64,000 nucleotides of DNA from Gramella sp. KN1008 (GTDB taxonomy: Bacteria; Bacteroidota; Bacteroidia; Flavobacteriales; Flavobacteriaceae), in assembly GCF_004332155.1 (NCBI RefSeq), contig NZ_SJDV01000006.1:186001-250000 (forward strand), given 5' to 3'. A model generated the notes under the pieces. It had not been told where the DNA came from, did not search any database, and was given only the letters and a program-made list of their open reading frames with translations. The position numbers and the translations under genes were made by a program. Each line of letters starts with the position of its first letter. Positions within the stretch are counted from its first letter, which is position 1. Positions 1 to 8,965 of this stretch are shown piece by piece.

Positions 1-807
1 CAGGCCAAGGTTTATTCCGTCCTCAAAATCGATAATGGTATAGCAAATATCGTCAGCCGCTTCTACAAGGAATGCCAGGGGATGCCTGCAATAACCTATG
101 TCTTTTCCTTCTCTTGTTTTTTTAAGTCCTAATTCCTCGGCCACTTCCTCAAAAAAATCTCTTTCGCTTTGAAAGAAACCGAATTTTTTATCCTCAATAT
201 TTCCTGAAGGTTTATGCGGAAGGGATTCCTTTGGATATTTGGTGAAAGCACCAAGCGTAGCATAAGAAAGCCTTAATCCACCTTCGATCCCGGGTCGGTG
301 TTCGGTAAGGATCTTGAATCCGTTAGCATTACCTTCAAATTTAACGAGGTCCTGAAACTGCTTTTCACTAAGCTGCTCTTTAAAACGCTTCCCGTTTCCG
401 TGACTGAAATATTCACCAATGGCTTTCTCTCCCGAATGTCCGAATGGAGGATTCCCTATATCATGAGCTAATGCCGCGGCTGCAACGATAGCTCCAAAAT
501 CGTTCATCTGGTAACCGAAAGTATCCCGAAGATGAGGGTGTTTTTCCAGCAGTTTCTGGCCTGTTAGCCTTCCCAGGGATCTTCCTACCACCGAAACTTC
601 CAGGCTGTGAGTAAGTCTCGTGTGAACAAAGTCGGTCTTTGAAAGTGGGATGACCTGGGTTTTATCCTGAAGACTTCGGAAAGCCGAAGAAAAGATGATA
701 CGGTCGTAATCAACCTCAAAGCCCAGCCGGGTTTCATTCTGTTCCTGTCTAAGTCTTTTATGTGTATCTCCGAATCTTTTAAGTGATAAGAGTTGTTCCC
801 AGTTCAT
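1..807 (-). CDS. dgt: dGTP triphosphohydrolase, C-terminally truncated by the window edge
   Basis: Translating the minus strand from the ATG at 807-805 gives 269 codons that stay open to base 1, so the end of the gene is missing. The start reads MNWEQLLSLKRFGDTHKR. The HD-domain metal motifs are visible: TRLTHSLEV with its His, and AHDIGNPPFGH with the His-Asp pair. This is the dNTPase layout that hydrolyses dGTP to deoxyguanosine and tripolyphosphate (family knowledge). It lies downstream of nrdB-nrdA on the same strand, so dNTP synthesis and breakdown genes are neighbours. A terminator-like hairpin at 911-938 separates it from nrdA, so it probably has its own promoter. Confidence 0.93.
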   Translation of the reverse strand, partial: MNWEQLLSLKRFGDTHKRLRQEQNETRLGFEVDYDRIIFSSAFRSLQDKTQVIPLSKTDFVHTRLTHSLEVSVVGRSLGRLTGQKLLEKHPHLRDTFGYQMNDFGAIVAAAALAHDIGNPPFGHSGEKAIGEYFSHGNGKRFKEQLSEKQFQDLVKFEGNANGFKILTEHRPGIEGGLRLSYATLGAFTKYPKESLPHKPSGNIEDKKFGFFQSERDFFEEVAEELGLKKTREGKDIGYCRHPLAFLVEAADDICYTIIDFEDGINLGL

Positions 808-867
808 TGCAGTTGGTGGTTATCATTGAATTTGATTGGCTAAAAATAAATAAAAAAGAGGCGTATG

Positions 868-885
868 AAAATTTTAAGACCCGCA
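868..885. repeat. 18-bp direct repeat of the nrdA 3' end, copy 1 (non-coding)
   Basis: The 18 bases at 868-885 are identical to 963-980, which hold the last codons and stop of nrdA (minus strand). The minus-strand reading just before the block is also similar (CTGATGTGCGGG versus AGGATGCGGG). It looks like a scrap of a duplicated nrdA end lying between nrdA and dgt. Confidence 0.7.
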
Positions 886-910
886 TCCTGCATTTATTTT
901 ACCAAAATAA

Positions 911-938
911 AAAAGGGAAGTAAAATTTACTTCCCCCC
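911..938 (-). terminator. Rho-independent terminator after nrdA
   Basis: A nearly loopless 10-bp inverted repeat (GGGAAGTAAA at 915-924, TTTACTTCCC at 926-935) is followed on the minus strand by a T-rich run. It sits about 30 bases past the nrdA stop and is oriented to end the nrdB-nrdA transcript. Confidence 0.7.
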
Positions 939-968
939 TTTAAATTCAAATTTGAATTAGCCAAAATT

Positions 969-3428
969 TTAAGACCCGCACATCAGGCAGTCGTCACCTT
1001 CCCCTTCTTTGGACTGAGCGATGATAGCTCTTAATTCCTCGGGTGTAAGGGCAGCTTCCTCTGGATTTTGCTCAGAAATTACTGGAGCCGATTGAGCCTG
1101 CATCTTTTCTGCCGCTCTGTCGGGAGCCTGAGATCCGGTCTTTATAGTTTCTTTTTTGTTTTCTTTCTGAAGCGTAAACTTAATAGCGTCTACGGCTGCT
1201 TTGGTGCGAAGATAATACATTCCGGTCTTAAGTCCGCTTTTCCAGGCATAGAAATGCATGGATGTAAGTTTACTGTAATTCGCATTTTCCATGAAAAGAT
1301 TGAGCGATTGTGACTGGTCTATAAAATATCCCCGCTGCCGTGACATGTCGATGATATCTTTCATGCTCATTTCCCATACGGTCTTGTATAGCTCTTTGAG
1401 GTCCTGCGGGATGATATCGATATTCTGAACCGAACCATTATTACGCATAATGGCATTCTTAACATCATCTGTCCACAGATCTCTGGCAACAAGGTCTTCC
1501 AGCAGGTGTTTGTTCACCACGATAAATTCTCCTGAAAGCACTCTTCTTGTATAGATATTTGAAGTGTAGGGTTCAAAAGCCTCATTATTACCCAGGATCT
1601 GGGAAGTAGAAGCGGTAGGCATCGGTGCCATAAGCAGGGAATTGCGCACCCCGTTCTTCATTACCTGTTTTCTTAGTTTTGCCCAGTCCCATCTACCGCT
1701 AAGCTCTTCGTCCTTAATACCCCAGAGGTTATACTGAAATTCTCCCTGGCTTATAGGTGAGCCTTCAAAAGTGGAATATGGTCCTTCTTCCTTCGCCAGT
1801 TCCATCGAAGCGGTTACAGCTGCAAAATAAAGGGTCTCAAAGATCTCCTGGTTAAGTTTTTTTGCCTCGTCGGAAGTGAATGGTAGTCTTAGTTTGATAA
1901 AGGTATCTGCCAGTCCCTGAACTCCAAGTCCAACCGGGCGATGCCTCATATTCGAATTCTCGGCTTCTTTTACAGGATAGTAATTTCTATCTATCACCTT
2001 GTTGAGATTCTTGGTGACCCGTTTGGTGATCCTGAAGAGTTCCTTATGATCAAATTCCTCTCCTTTAACGAAAATAGGCAGAGCAATGGATGCAAGATTA
2101 CATACAGCGACTTCATCTTCACTGGTGTATTCGAGGATCTCGGTACACAGGTTTGAGGAACGGATGGTTCCGAGGTTCTTCTGGTTCGATTTTCGGTTGG
2201 CCGCATCTTTATAGAGCATATAAGGAGTTCCGGTCTCTATCTGGGATTCCATGATCTTCTCCCAAAGTTCACGGGCCTTGATGGTTCTTCGGCCTTTATC
2301 TTCGGCTTCGTATTTTTCATACAACTTTTCGAACTCTTCTCCGTAGGTATCAAAGAGACCCGGACATTCATTGGGGCACATAAGGGTCCATTTCCCGTCT
2401 TCCTGCACACGCTTCATAAAAAGATCGGGCATCCACATAGCATAGAACAGGTCACGGGCCCGCATTTCTTCTTTTCCGTGGTTCTTTTTCAGATCCAGGA
2501 AATCAAAAATATCGGCATGCCAGGGTTCCACATAAATAGCAAAGGAACCTTTTCTTTTTCCTCCACCTTGATCCACGTACCGTGCAGTATCGTTGAATAC
2601 CCTAAGCATTGGGACTATCCCGTTCGAGGTGCCATTGGTGCCAGAGATATAAGAGCCTGTAGCTCGAACGTTGTGGATTGAAAGGCCTATCCCGCCGGCC
2701 GATTGCGAGATCTTAGCCGTTTGCTTTAAGGTGTCGTAAATACCATCTATACTGTCATCCTTCATCGTAAGCAGGAAACAGGAAGACATTTGTGGTTTTG
2801 GTGTTCCCGAGTTAAAAAGTGTTGGGGTAGCGTGTGTAAAATATTTTTTAGACATCAGCTCATAGGTCTCTATGGCCGCGTCCAGGTCATCTATATGTAT
2901 CCCAATGGAAACACGCATCAGCATATGCTGCGGGCGTTCAGCGATCTTTCCGTTGAGCTTTAGAAGATAGGATCTCTCCAGGGTCTTGAATCCGAAATAA
3001 TCATAACCGAAATCGCGATTGTAGATGATAGTGGAATCCAGTTTTTCTTTATTCTGTGAGATAACCTGGTAGACTTCATCCGAAATGAGCGGAGCCTTTT
3101 CATTAGTACGTGGATTAACGTACTCATAAAGATCGGTCATCACTTCAGAGAAGGTCTTTTTCGTGTTCTTGTGCAGATTGGAGACAGAGATCCTGGCAGC
3201 TAGTTTCGCGTAATCAGGATGAGAGGTGGTCATGGTCGCTGCGATCTCAGCGGCCAGGTTGTCCAGTTCGCTGGTACTTACATTGTCATAAAGACCTTCT
3301 ATCACCCTCATTGCCACCTTTACCGGATCTACCAGTTCGTTAAGACCATAGCAAAGTTTCTTGACCCTGGCGGTGATTTTGTCGAACATAACAGGCTCTT
3401 TCCTCCCGTCTCTTTTAACTACATACAT
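969..3428 (-). CDS. nrdA: Ribonucleoside-diphosphate reductase, alpha (large) subunit
   Basis: 819 aa, the usual size of a class I R1 protein. Residues 1 to about 90 form an ATP-cone allosteric domain (start [11 protein letters not shown]). The central barrel has the conserved SSNLCTEI segment, and the protein ends in the redox pair C814-x-x-C817 (tail DDCLMCGS) that re-reduces the active site. It converts ribonucleoside diphosphates to deoxy forms together with the radical-bearing beta subunit. nrdB lies 152 bp upstream on the same strand, so the order is nrdB-nrdA, probably one transcript ended by the hairpin at 911-938. Between residue 760 and the tail is a charged, low-complexity linker, common in Bacteroidota R1 proteins. 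Confidence 0.97.
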   Translation of the reverse strand: MYVVKRDGRKEPVMFDKITARVKKLCYGLNELVDPVKVAMRVIEGLYDNVSTSELDNLAAEIAATMTTSHPDYAKLAARISVSNLHKNTKKTFSEVMTDLYEYVNPRTNEKAPLISDEVYQVISQNKEKLDSTIIYNRDFGYDYFGFKTLERSYLLKLNGKIAERPQHMLMRVSIGIHIDDLDAAIETYELMSKKYFTHATPTLFNSGTPKPQMSSCFLLTMKDDSIDGIYDTLKQTAKISQSAGGIGLSIHNVRATGSYISGTNGTSNGIVPMLRVFNDTARYVDQGGGKRKGSFAIYVEPWHADIFDFLDLKKNHGKEEMRARDLFYAMWMPDLFMKRVQEDGKWTLMCPNECPGLFDTYGEEFEKLYEKYEAEDKGRRTIKARELWEKIMESQIETGTPYMLYKDAANRKSNQKNLGTIRSSNLCTEILEYTSEDEVAVCNLASIALPIFVKGEEFDHKELFRITKRVTKNLNKVIDRNYYPVKEAENSNMRHRPVGLGVQGLADTFIKLRLPFTSDEAKKLNQEIFETLYFAAVTASMELAKEEGPYSTFEGSPISQGEFQYNLWGIKDEELSGRWDWAKLRKQVMKNGVRNSLLMAPMPTASTSQILGNNEAFEPYTSNIYTRRVLSGEFIVVNKHLLEDLVARDLWTDDVKNAIMRNNGSVQNIDIIPQDLKELYKTVWEMSMKDIIDMSRQRGYFIDQSQSLNLFMENANYSKLTSMHFYAWKSGLKTGMYYLRTKAAVDAIKFTLQKENKKETIKTGSQAPDRAAEKMQAQSAPVISEQNPEEAALTPEELRAIIAQSKEGEGDDCLMCGS

Positions 3429-3580
3429 AAACTACAATTTTTAGGTCAGGAACACAGGAATCTTAAAGAAAGGTACTGAGGGCCCCTGCCGGGATATGCC
3501 CCGGTATTGGAAATCTATTTTTAGGATGAAAAATTAAAGTTCAACGTACGCCGCGTTGGGGGACACGGCGCAGTTGCGCT
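3429..3580 (-). other. nrdB-nrdA intercistronic region with GC-rich hairpins
   Basis: The 152-bp spacer has no credible reading frame. On the minus strand it holds CGCCG-N12-CGGCG near 3551-3572 and CCGGG-N6-CCCGG near 3492-3507. Both are short 5-bp stems and neither is followed by a convincing T-tract. They could be processing or attenuation structures; the evidence is weak. Confidence 0.3.
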
Positions 3581-4558
3581 TTAGAAATCAGCATCGAAGC
3601 TGATCTCATCTGATTCTTTATCTTTATTCATCACACCTGCCTTCTGATATTCGCTTACGCGCTTCTCGAAGAAATTGGTCTTACCCTGCAGGTTGATCAT
3701 ATCCATAAAATCGAATGGGTTTGAAACATTGAATACTTTTTCGCATTCCAGTTCAACCAGCAATCTGTCTGTTACAAATTCAAGATACTGTGTCATGAGC
3801 CTGGCATTCATGCCAATTAGACTAACGGGGAGTGACTCGGTAATGAATTCTCTTTCAATATTCAGTGCATCAACGATGATCTCTTTTATTCTGGCTTTTG
3901 GCACTTTGTTGATCAGGTGGTGGTTGTGAAGGTGAACTGCAAAATCACAGTGCATGCCTTCATCCCTGGATATAAGTTCGTTGGAAAAAGTTAATCCAGG
4001 CATTAGTCCTCGCTTCTTAAGCCAGAAGATCGAACAGAAAGCACCAGAGAAGAAGATACCTTCTACGGCAGCAAAGGCTATAAGTCTCTCAGCAAAGGAG
4101 TCTGACTCTATCCATTTCAATGCCCAATCTGCTTTTTTCTTAATGGCAGGGAAGACTTCAATAGCTTTGAAGAGCTTATCCTTTTCCTTGTCATCTTTTA
4201 CATAAGTGTCAATAAGAAGCGAATAGGTCTCAGAGTGAATGTTCTCCATCATGATCTGAAAACCATAAAAGAATTTCGCTTCAGAATATTGAACCTCATT
4301 AACGAAATTTTCGGCCAGGTTCTCATTTACGATCCCGTCTGAAGCCGCAAAGAATGCAAGAATGTGTTTTATAAAATAGCGCTCGTCGGAATTCAGTTTG
4401 TTGTTCCAGTCGTTAATATCCTGATGAAGATCGATCTCTTCTGCAGTCCAGAAACAAGCCTCCATTTTTTTATACCAGTCCCAGATATCATGATGTTTTA
4501 TCGGGAAGATCACAAAGCGATCTTTATTATCCTGTAAAATGGGTTCGGTCTGCGCCAT
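3581..4558 (-). CDS. nrdB: Ribonucleoside-diphosphate reductase, beta (small) subunit
   Basis: 325 aa, normal length for class I R2. The di-iron ligand motifs appear in order: EEID near residue 40, ENIHSE near 105 followed by the radical-site Tyr (SETYSLLID), EGIFFSGAF near 167 and DEGMHCDFA near 200. The ENIHSETYS form resembles the eukaryotic-type R2 more than the E. coli NIHSRSYT form. The protein generates the tyrosyl (or equivalent) radical needed by NrdA. The ATG at 4558 gives [10 protein letters not shown]. The long upstream region carries a tandem GTTTTCAACA repeat that may be a control site. Confidence 0.97.
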   Translation of the reverse strand: MAQTEPILQDNKDRFVIFPIKHHDIWDWYKKMEACFWTAEEIDLHQDINDWNNKLNSDERYFIKHILAFFAASDGIVNENLAENFVNEVQYSEAKFFYGFQIMMENIHSETYSLLIDTYVKDDKEKDKLFKAIEVFPAIKKKADWALKWIESDSFAERLIAFAAVEGIFFSGAFCSIFWLKKRGLMPGLTFSNELISRDEGMHCDFAVHLHNHHLINKVPKARIKEIIVDALNIEREFITESLPVSLIGMNARLMTQYLEFVTDRLLVELECEKVFNVSNPFDFMDMINLQGKTNFFEKRVSEYQKAGVMNKDKESDEISFDADF

Positions 4559-4652
4559 ATTTGATAAATTTCTATTCCAGGTTTATTTTCTTTGAAAAGA
4601 GTTTAACAAATATTTAAAAATGAAGCATATAATGAAAGATTTTAGCCTAAAC

Positions 4653-4674
4653 GTTTTCAACAAAGTTTTCAACA
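4653..4674. promoter_or_regulatory. Tandem GTTTTCAACA repeat upstream of nrdB
   Basis: GTTTTCAACA occurs at 4653-4662 and again at 4665-4674, one helical turn apart (12 bp start to start), about 95-116 bp upstream of the nrdB ATG. On the minus strand the unit reads TGTTGAAAAC, which loosely resembles degenerate DnaA-box sequences. E. coli nrdAB is known to be DnaA-controlled, but the assignment here is inference. Confidence 0.4.
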
Positions 4675-4844
4675 CGAGAAATTCCCGGTTTTTCATACTT
4701 TATTGTTAAATCAAGTCGTATAAAACTAACAGTCAAATAGTTATAAGATGTTAATAATTTTATGACCAAAAAACCCTTCCTTTGGTTTTCTTTAGTCAAC
4801 AGGCCTGTGAAAATGTATACAATTCAACCTTTAACAGGGAATTT

Positions 4845-4880
4845 TAAAAAACGAAAACCGGCAATAATTTGCCGGTTTTC
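4845..4880 (-). terminator. Rho-independent terminator of the 8830-5077 operon
   Basis: A perfect 12-bp stem (GAAAACCGGCAA at 4853-4864, TTGCCGGTTTTC at 4869-4880) has a 4-base loop. On the minus strand it is followed by CGTTTTTAAAATT. It lies about 200 bp past the stop of the last gene at 5077. Confidence 0.75.
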
Positions 4881-5076
4881 CAGAAAACAGAATTACCTAA
4901 TTTTTTGATTGGTCCACTAATAAAAATTTGTGGGGTAATAAAAGTCTTGTATTCCTGTTGAATCAGAATTTTTAATTGTATTCCTAAATTTTTTCAGGGG
5001 GGTGCTATAAAAGGGGGGAGTTCTAAAATTACAAAAAAATAAGCTACTTTCTATCAGGTTTTAAGATATAATAATT

Positions 5077-5550
5077 TCAATTGACTCGAAAGGTTAATTC
5101 ATTTTCCTTCTTTGAAACAATTGTGGTGTTAATTAAATATTGTGCGTCATGATTAATTATATACTGGTCCCCGGGTAGGTATTGATCTCCAGGAAGAAAT
5201 ATTTTAGACGTTAGATCTCCATCCAAAAGGAGCCTAAGAGTACCTCCACTATATGGTTTTACCATCCCTGAGGTTAGTTTGTAATCTCCAGTAAACTCCC
5301 CGGATAGATAATCATAATTTGGATAGGTCTTTTCCAGCTTATATAACTGAGCTTTCAGGTCTGTTTCTTTTTTCACGATAAAATCTATTTTATCAGTTTT
5401 AAGATTCATAGCGAATAAAACAGGGATCGTCTTGTTTAAACTTAATTGATTGCTTTTAAGAGTTCCAGAAGTGAGTTGAGCATGGCTAATATTAAATGTC
5501 AGACAAAGGATTATACAGCTCATAAACCTAATTATATGTTTTGCTTTCAT
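5077..5550 (-). CDS. Secreted protein of unknown function (157 aa)
   Basis: I do not recognise a family. A signal peptide is clear: basic start MKAKHIIR, hydrophobic core, and a likely cleavage after SHA before QLTSG (about residue 24). The mature part of about 130 residues is rich in beta-type sequence. It contains a short tandem echo, LPGDQY-LPGDQY, around residues 118-129. It is the last gene of a four-gene minus-strand operon; only 11 bp separate it from the OmpA-like gene, so the two are surely co-transcribed. A periplasmic or outer-membrane-associated role is likely from context; nothing in the sequence tells the ligand. Confidence 0.75.
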   Translation of the reverse strand: MKAKHIIRFMSCIILCLTFNISHAQLTSGTLKSNQLSLNKTIPVLFAMNLKTDKIDFIVKKETDLKAQLYKLEKTYPNYDYLSGEFTGDYKLTSGMVKPYSGGTLRLLLDGDLTSKIFLPGDQYLPGDQYIINHDAQYLINTTIVSKKENELTFRVN

Positions 5551-5561
5551 GGTTTTTTGTT

Positions 5562-6809
5562 TTAGTTGTTGAAAATCTTAATAAATTCTACCCTTCGGTT
5601 ATTTGCTTTTCCTTCAGGTGTGTTGTTTTCGCTGATTGGTTTTTCTTCCCCGTAGCCTTTGGTTTCCATTCTGGCCTCATTAATCCCTAACCGGATGAGG
5701 GAAGTTTTTACGGCTTCGGCCCTTGATTTGGAAAGTTTGAGATTGTAGGGCGCTTCACCGGCACTATCGGTATGACCTTCAATGCTAAATTTAGTTTCCG
5801 GATGTTCCTTCATCATCCGGGCTATTTCGGTAAGTAATCCGCCAGATTCAGGTTTTATAGTAGATTTATTTACATCGAAGAGGATGCTGCTGGTGATAAA
5901 TTTTCCTTCTTCAATAAGTCGTGAATAGAGTTTAGACCCTCCTTTGGCAATCCGTACATTTTTGACAGCCTTCAGATCTTCTTTCTGGGTTTGAGCCTCG
6001 ATGCTGAATACAGATAGTTTCAAACTGATATTCGGAATATTGAGAATCCGTTCTTTGTCAATATAAACCTTCATGGCCCTTTCGTTAAAAGAGATCGCGA
6101 TGTGCTTCCATCCCGAAATTCCCGGGGCTCCAAAAGGACCGAATTTTTCAAACTTAATTTCAGAGCCCTTCACTTTTGAAGTAATTCTTGCACCGTTGCC
6201 TTGTATTAGCAGTGGGGATAAAATATCTCCATTATCGAACTTTTTATTAGGCTCTGCGCCATTATAAAACCTAATAAGGTACTTCTGCCATGAAGCGGGT
6301 ACGTCATTAAAAAATGCATCGAATTCCACTGTAAAGGATTCCGGTAAATATTCATTGGAATTTATCAATGGAGTAATAATTCCCTTATGGTCAATTTTGA
6401 TGGCGTGAATGCCATCTATACTGACGTTTTCGGCATTACCGCGTATTAAATCCCATCTGGATGGAAATTCTCCCGCTTGTTCAGATTCCAGATCATCTGT
6501 AAAAATGACCTCAGATCCCCCCACAAAATCATAGGCTGTCCAAATCTCTGGTGATGATACACCGGCCTTTTGGTTGGTAGTGTCAGAGTTATTATCAGAT
6601 TCAGCGGGTTTGGGATCTTTAGCCCCAAATTTTGGATTCAGGATAGTATCCATTATTTTTCCTGTTTCCCTGGCAGCTTTTTCTTCTGATTTTTTTACGA
6701 TCACATTTTCTACTGCCTTTTCTGTCCCTTTTTTGATCTTTTTTAATAGCTGTGCGTTTCCCGGCAGGCTACTAAAAATAACCATCATTAAGATTAAAAT
6801 TAGTTTCAT
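5562..6809 (-). CDS. OmpA-family protein with LamG/concanavalin-like middle domain
   Basis: 415 aa. Residues 1-19 are a signal peptide (cleavage after GNA). A Lys/Glu/Ala-rich helical stretch follows (about 22-60), then an acidic linker. Residues about 90-290 read as a beta-sandwich of the laminin-G/concanavalin type (segments GWKHIAISF, YIDKERILN). The C-terminal third is an OmpA peptidoglycan-binding domain: ILFDVNKSTIKPES, then EGHTDSAG, SRAEAV, KGYGEEKP and NNRRVEF. Such proteins anchor the outer membrane to peptidoglycan. It is 13 bp from the lipoprotein gene upstream and 11 bp from the secreted-protein gene downstream, within one operon. Confidence 0.88.
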   Translation of the reverse strand: MKLILILMMVIFSSLPGNAQLLKKIKKGTEKAVENVIVKKSEEKAARETGKIMDTILNPKFGAKDPKPAESDNNSDTTNQKAGVSSPEIWTAYDFVGGSEVIFTDDLESEQAGEFPSRWDLIRGNAENVSIDGIHAIKIDHKGIITPLINSNEYLPESFTVEFDAFFNDVPASWQKYLIRFYNGAEPNKKFDNGDILSPLLIQGNGARITSKVKGSEIKFEKFGPFGAPGISGWKHIAISFNERAMKVYIDKERILNIPNISLKLSVFSIEAQTQKEDLKAVKNVRIAKGGSKLYSRLIEEGKFITSSILFDVNKSTIKPESGGLLTEIARMMKEHPETKFSIEGHTDSAGEAPYNLKLSKSRAEAVKTSLIRLGINEARMETKGYGEEKPISENNTPEGKANNRRVEFIKIFNN

Positions 6810-6821
6810 TAGTTCAAGATT

Positions 6822-7808
6822 TTAAAGTTTATCCATTCCTATCTCAAATGTTGCAAGCATTTTATTTGAAGCCGGGTCCGGGATTTCTGCCACCAAAGCA
6901 TATTTCCCGGGAATAAGATCTGCTTCAAAATAAGCTACCGATCCTTCGGGCATTTCCTGAACTCCTCCCAGAAATTCTATATTTTTCGGTGAAGGAGATA
7001 TAAAGGAATCAACGCCCACCCAGTTCATCCAGTCATTCAAAGCTTTTAAATCCTCAACAGATTGATATCTCACGAGATTTACATCATGTCCCACAAAATT
7101 CCCATAAGCCTGCTGATCTAAAAAATTCACCTTAAATTTTTGTTGACCTGTCTCCGGGACATTTTCCAAAACAATCCCTCCCTCTGTTGAAATATTAATG
7201 ATATTGTCTGCTTGAGGTTCTTTAGTAGTGGTTTTTGCCGGTAAGACCTCAATTTCTTCAAGCATTCCCATGGCTGAATGGAAGGTGCCATCAGGCATTT
7301 TCACATAGCATTCTACCAGGTAATTTCCGGGTTCCAGATTCAGCGTTGTTTGTGCAGTGTGACCCGGTGAGACCAGGCCCACGCCGCCTAGAAATTTTAT
7401 ATTGAAGAACCATTCGGGCAATTCCTCAAATTTTTTAAAGCCCTTTTCGGTATCACCTTGGTTTATCAAATTCATAGCGTCTACGAAAACGGGAACCACT
7501 TCTTTTTCTGAGTCTTCAATATGTTTGCCTGCAGGTAATTTCTCAAGGACTAAAAAATGTGTATCTCCCGAACGGTTTTCATAGGTTATTTTTTGCCATC
7601 CAGATTTGATTTGATCAGGGAGTTCAAAGTTCATTCCCCTGGAAACTATAGTGACTCCAGTGTCCTCACCTGTGTTTATTGATGTTTCTTTTTTATAGTC
7701 CTGAAGACTAATAGCCTCATCGCTAATTTGATTTTTATCCTTGCAGCCAGCGATTAATAAAAGAGTAATTGCAAGTAGATTGATATATTGTGATTTTATG
7801 ATCTTCAT
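6822..7808 (-). CDS. Two-repeat lipoprotein, paralogue of the next gene upstream
   Basis: 328 aa. The leader ends in a lipobox (LLLIAGC, Cys about residue 22). The mature protein consists of two similar halves. Each half holds an FLGGV segment followed by a P/G-rich strand pair with PGNYLVE (first half) or PGKYALVAE (second). The pattern resembles cupredoxin-like beta-sandwich domains, but I see no full set of copper ligands. The second half has GHDVNLVR, a His that also occurs in the paralogue. It lies 14 bp downstream of that paralogue (7823-8830), so the pair arose by tandem duplication. Function unknown; envelope location is well supported. Confidence 0.8.
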   Translation of the reverse strand: MKIIKSQYINLLAITLLLIAGCKDKNQISDEAISLQDYKKETSINTGEDTGVTIVSRGMNFELPDQIKSGWQKITYENRSGDTHFLVLEKLPAGKHIEDSEKEVVPVFVDAMNLINQGDTEKGFKKFEELPEWFFNIKFLGGVGLVSPGHTAQTTLNLEPGNYLVECYVKMPDGTFHSAMGMLEEIEVLPAKTTTKEPQADNIINISTEGGIVLENVPETGQQKFKVNFLDQQAYGNFVGHDVNLVRYQSVEDLKALNDWMNWVGVDSFISPSPKNIEFLGGVQEMPEGSVAYFEADLIPGKYALVAEIPDPASNKMLATFEIGMDKL

Positions 7809-7822
7809 ACTTAAAAGTTTTA

Positions 7823-8830
7823 TTAGTTGGATTGATTTTGAGGAACTTCGAAGATCTTGAACATGTTTTTGCTCATTGGATCAGGTACTTCAGATATAAA
7901 AGCATAGGTGCCCGGTTTTAAAATGGCTGTAAAATAGCCGGTTTCTCCAGCCGGCAATTCCTGCATTCCTCCTAAGAATTCTACGCCTTCTGGTGCCGGA
8001 GTTTTGAATTGGTCAGGATCTTTCCAGTTCATCCATGCATTTAATGCATCAATATCTGCCTCTGGGGATAATTTTACCAGGTGGACGTCATGACCTAAAA
8101 AATGTTCATGAACTACCTGATCTTCAAAATACACTGAGACCACATGTTGTCCGGGTCTTATATCACTTTTAAACTGAATCCCTGAAGTACTTGAGATGTT
8201 TATATCTAAAGTGGATTCAGGTTCTTTTATTTTGGAAGTTTCCTCACTTACATGTATTCCTTCGATCATTCCTATGGTTGAATGGAAAATACCGTTGCCG
8301 GTCTTTACATAACATTCTATTACATAATCCCCCGGCGTCATATAGACTGTGGATTCCGCGGCTGTTCCTGGAGATACCAAGCCCGGTCCTCCCTGTAGAA
8401 CCACCTCCCAGTACCAGGCTGGTAAGGAGAAAAACACTGCCAGGGCTTCGTCATCAAGACCGGCCTCAATAAGATCCATGCCTTCCTGAAATACGGGGAC
8501 AACTTCTGCTTTGCTATCCTCAACCGTTTTGCCCGCGGGGAGTTTTTCAATCACGAAAAAATGAGGGTTTGATGTCCCGTTCTCGTATCGGAAAGTGTTC
8601 CATCCAGATTGGATTTCTTCGGGAGCAGTGAAGCTCATACCCTCACTTTTGATAACAACTTTTTTTGAATTGTTGGCGTCGGGATTTTCTCCTGCGATAT
8701 TAACTTTAAGATCACTTTCGTTGAGGCCGGTAAGGCTTTCCTTTTCACAGGCTGCCAGGGCTATAATTAGAATCGCGCCACAAAGAATTCTGCAAAGCCA
8801 TAAAATAATTGGATAATTAATAGTTTTCAT
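7823..8830 (-). CDS. Two-repeat lipoprotein, first gene of the operon
   Basis: 335 aa. The signal peptide ends in LAAC, giving a lipidated Cys near residue 28. It is collinear with the 6822-7808 product: both have the N-half motif KLPAGKxxEDSxxEVVPVF, then GLVSPG, then YVIECYVK or its equivalent, and both have the C-half motifs GHDVxLV and WMNW. Each protein is itself internally duplicated, so the operon encodes four copies of one domain. The gene heads the minus-strand operon and is divergent from the SARP-type regulator at 8966. A perfect palindrome at 8930-8947 lies between them. Confidence 0.8.
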   Translation of the reverse strand: MKTINYPIILWLCRILCGAILIIALAACEKESLTGLNESDLKVNIAGENPDANNSKKVVIKSEGMSFTAPEEIQSGWNTFRYENGTSNPHFFVIEKLPAGKTVEDSKAEVVPVFQEGMDLIEAGLDDEALAVFFSLPAWYWEVVLQGGPGLVSPGTAAESTVYMTPGDYVIECYVKTGNGIFHSTIGMIEGIHVSEETSKIKEPESTLDINISSTSGIQFKSDIRPGQHVVSVYFEDQVVHEHFLGHDVHLVKLSPEADIDALNAWMNWKDPDQFKTPAPEGVEFLGGMQELPAGETGYFTAILKPGTYAFISEVPDPMSKNMFKIFEVPQNQSN

Positions 8831-8929
8831 AATTTCAGATTTTAGTTAGAGTTTTTATAGGTTTTCATCTTTCTCAAGGTCTTTTTTCGGCTAATTTAGA
8901 AGCGACTCATAGTTAATTCTGTTTTGTAT

Positions 8930-8947
8930 CTTAGATAAGAATCTAAG
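8930..8947. promoter_or_regulatory. Palindrome in the divergent SARP/lipoprotein promoter region
   Basis: CTTAGAT (8930-8936), spacer AAGA, ATCTAAG (8941-8947): a perfect 7-bp-arm inverted repeat. It lies 19 bp before the regulator start and 100 bp before the operon start. It is a candidate operator for this divergent pair. Confidence 0.45.
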
Positions 8948-8965
8948 AGACTAAAAATCAGCTTA

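Larger units (their letters stand above)
4559..5076. other. 518-bp intergenic region upstream of nrdB
   Basis: No gene is credible here. The stretch holds the tandem GTTTTCAACA repeat (4653-4674), a terminator for the operon at 5077-8830 (4845-4880), and AT-rich sequence that presumably includes the nrdB promoter. I could not find an exact TAnnTTTG element on the minus strand. Confidence 0.6.

Noticed and set aside
3492-3572. Riboswitch or attenuator between nrdB and nrdA
   Set aside because: Only short GC hairpins are present; nothing matches a known riboswitch core that I can recognise, so it is listed as a plain spacer.
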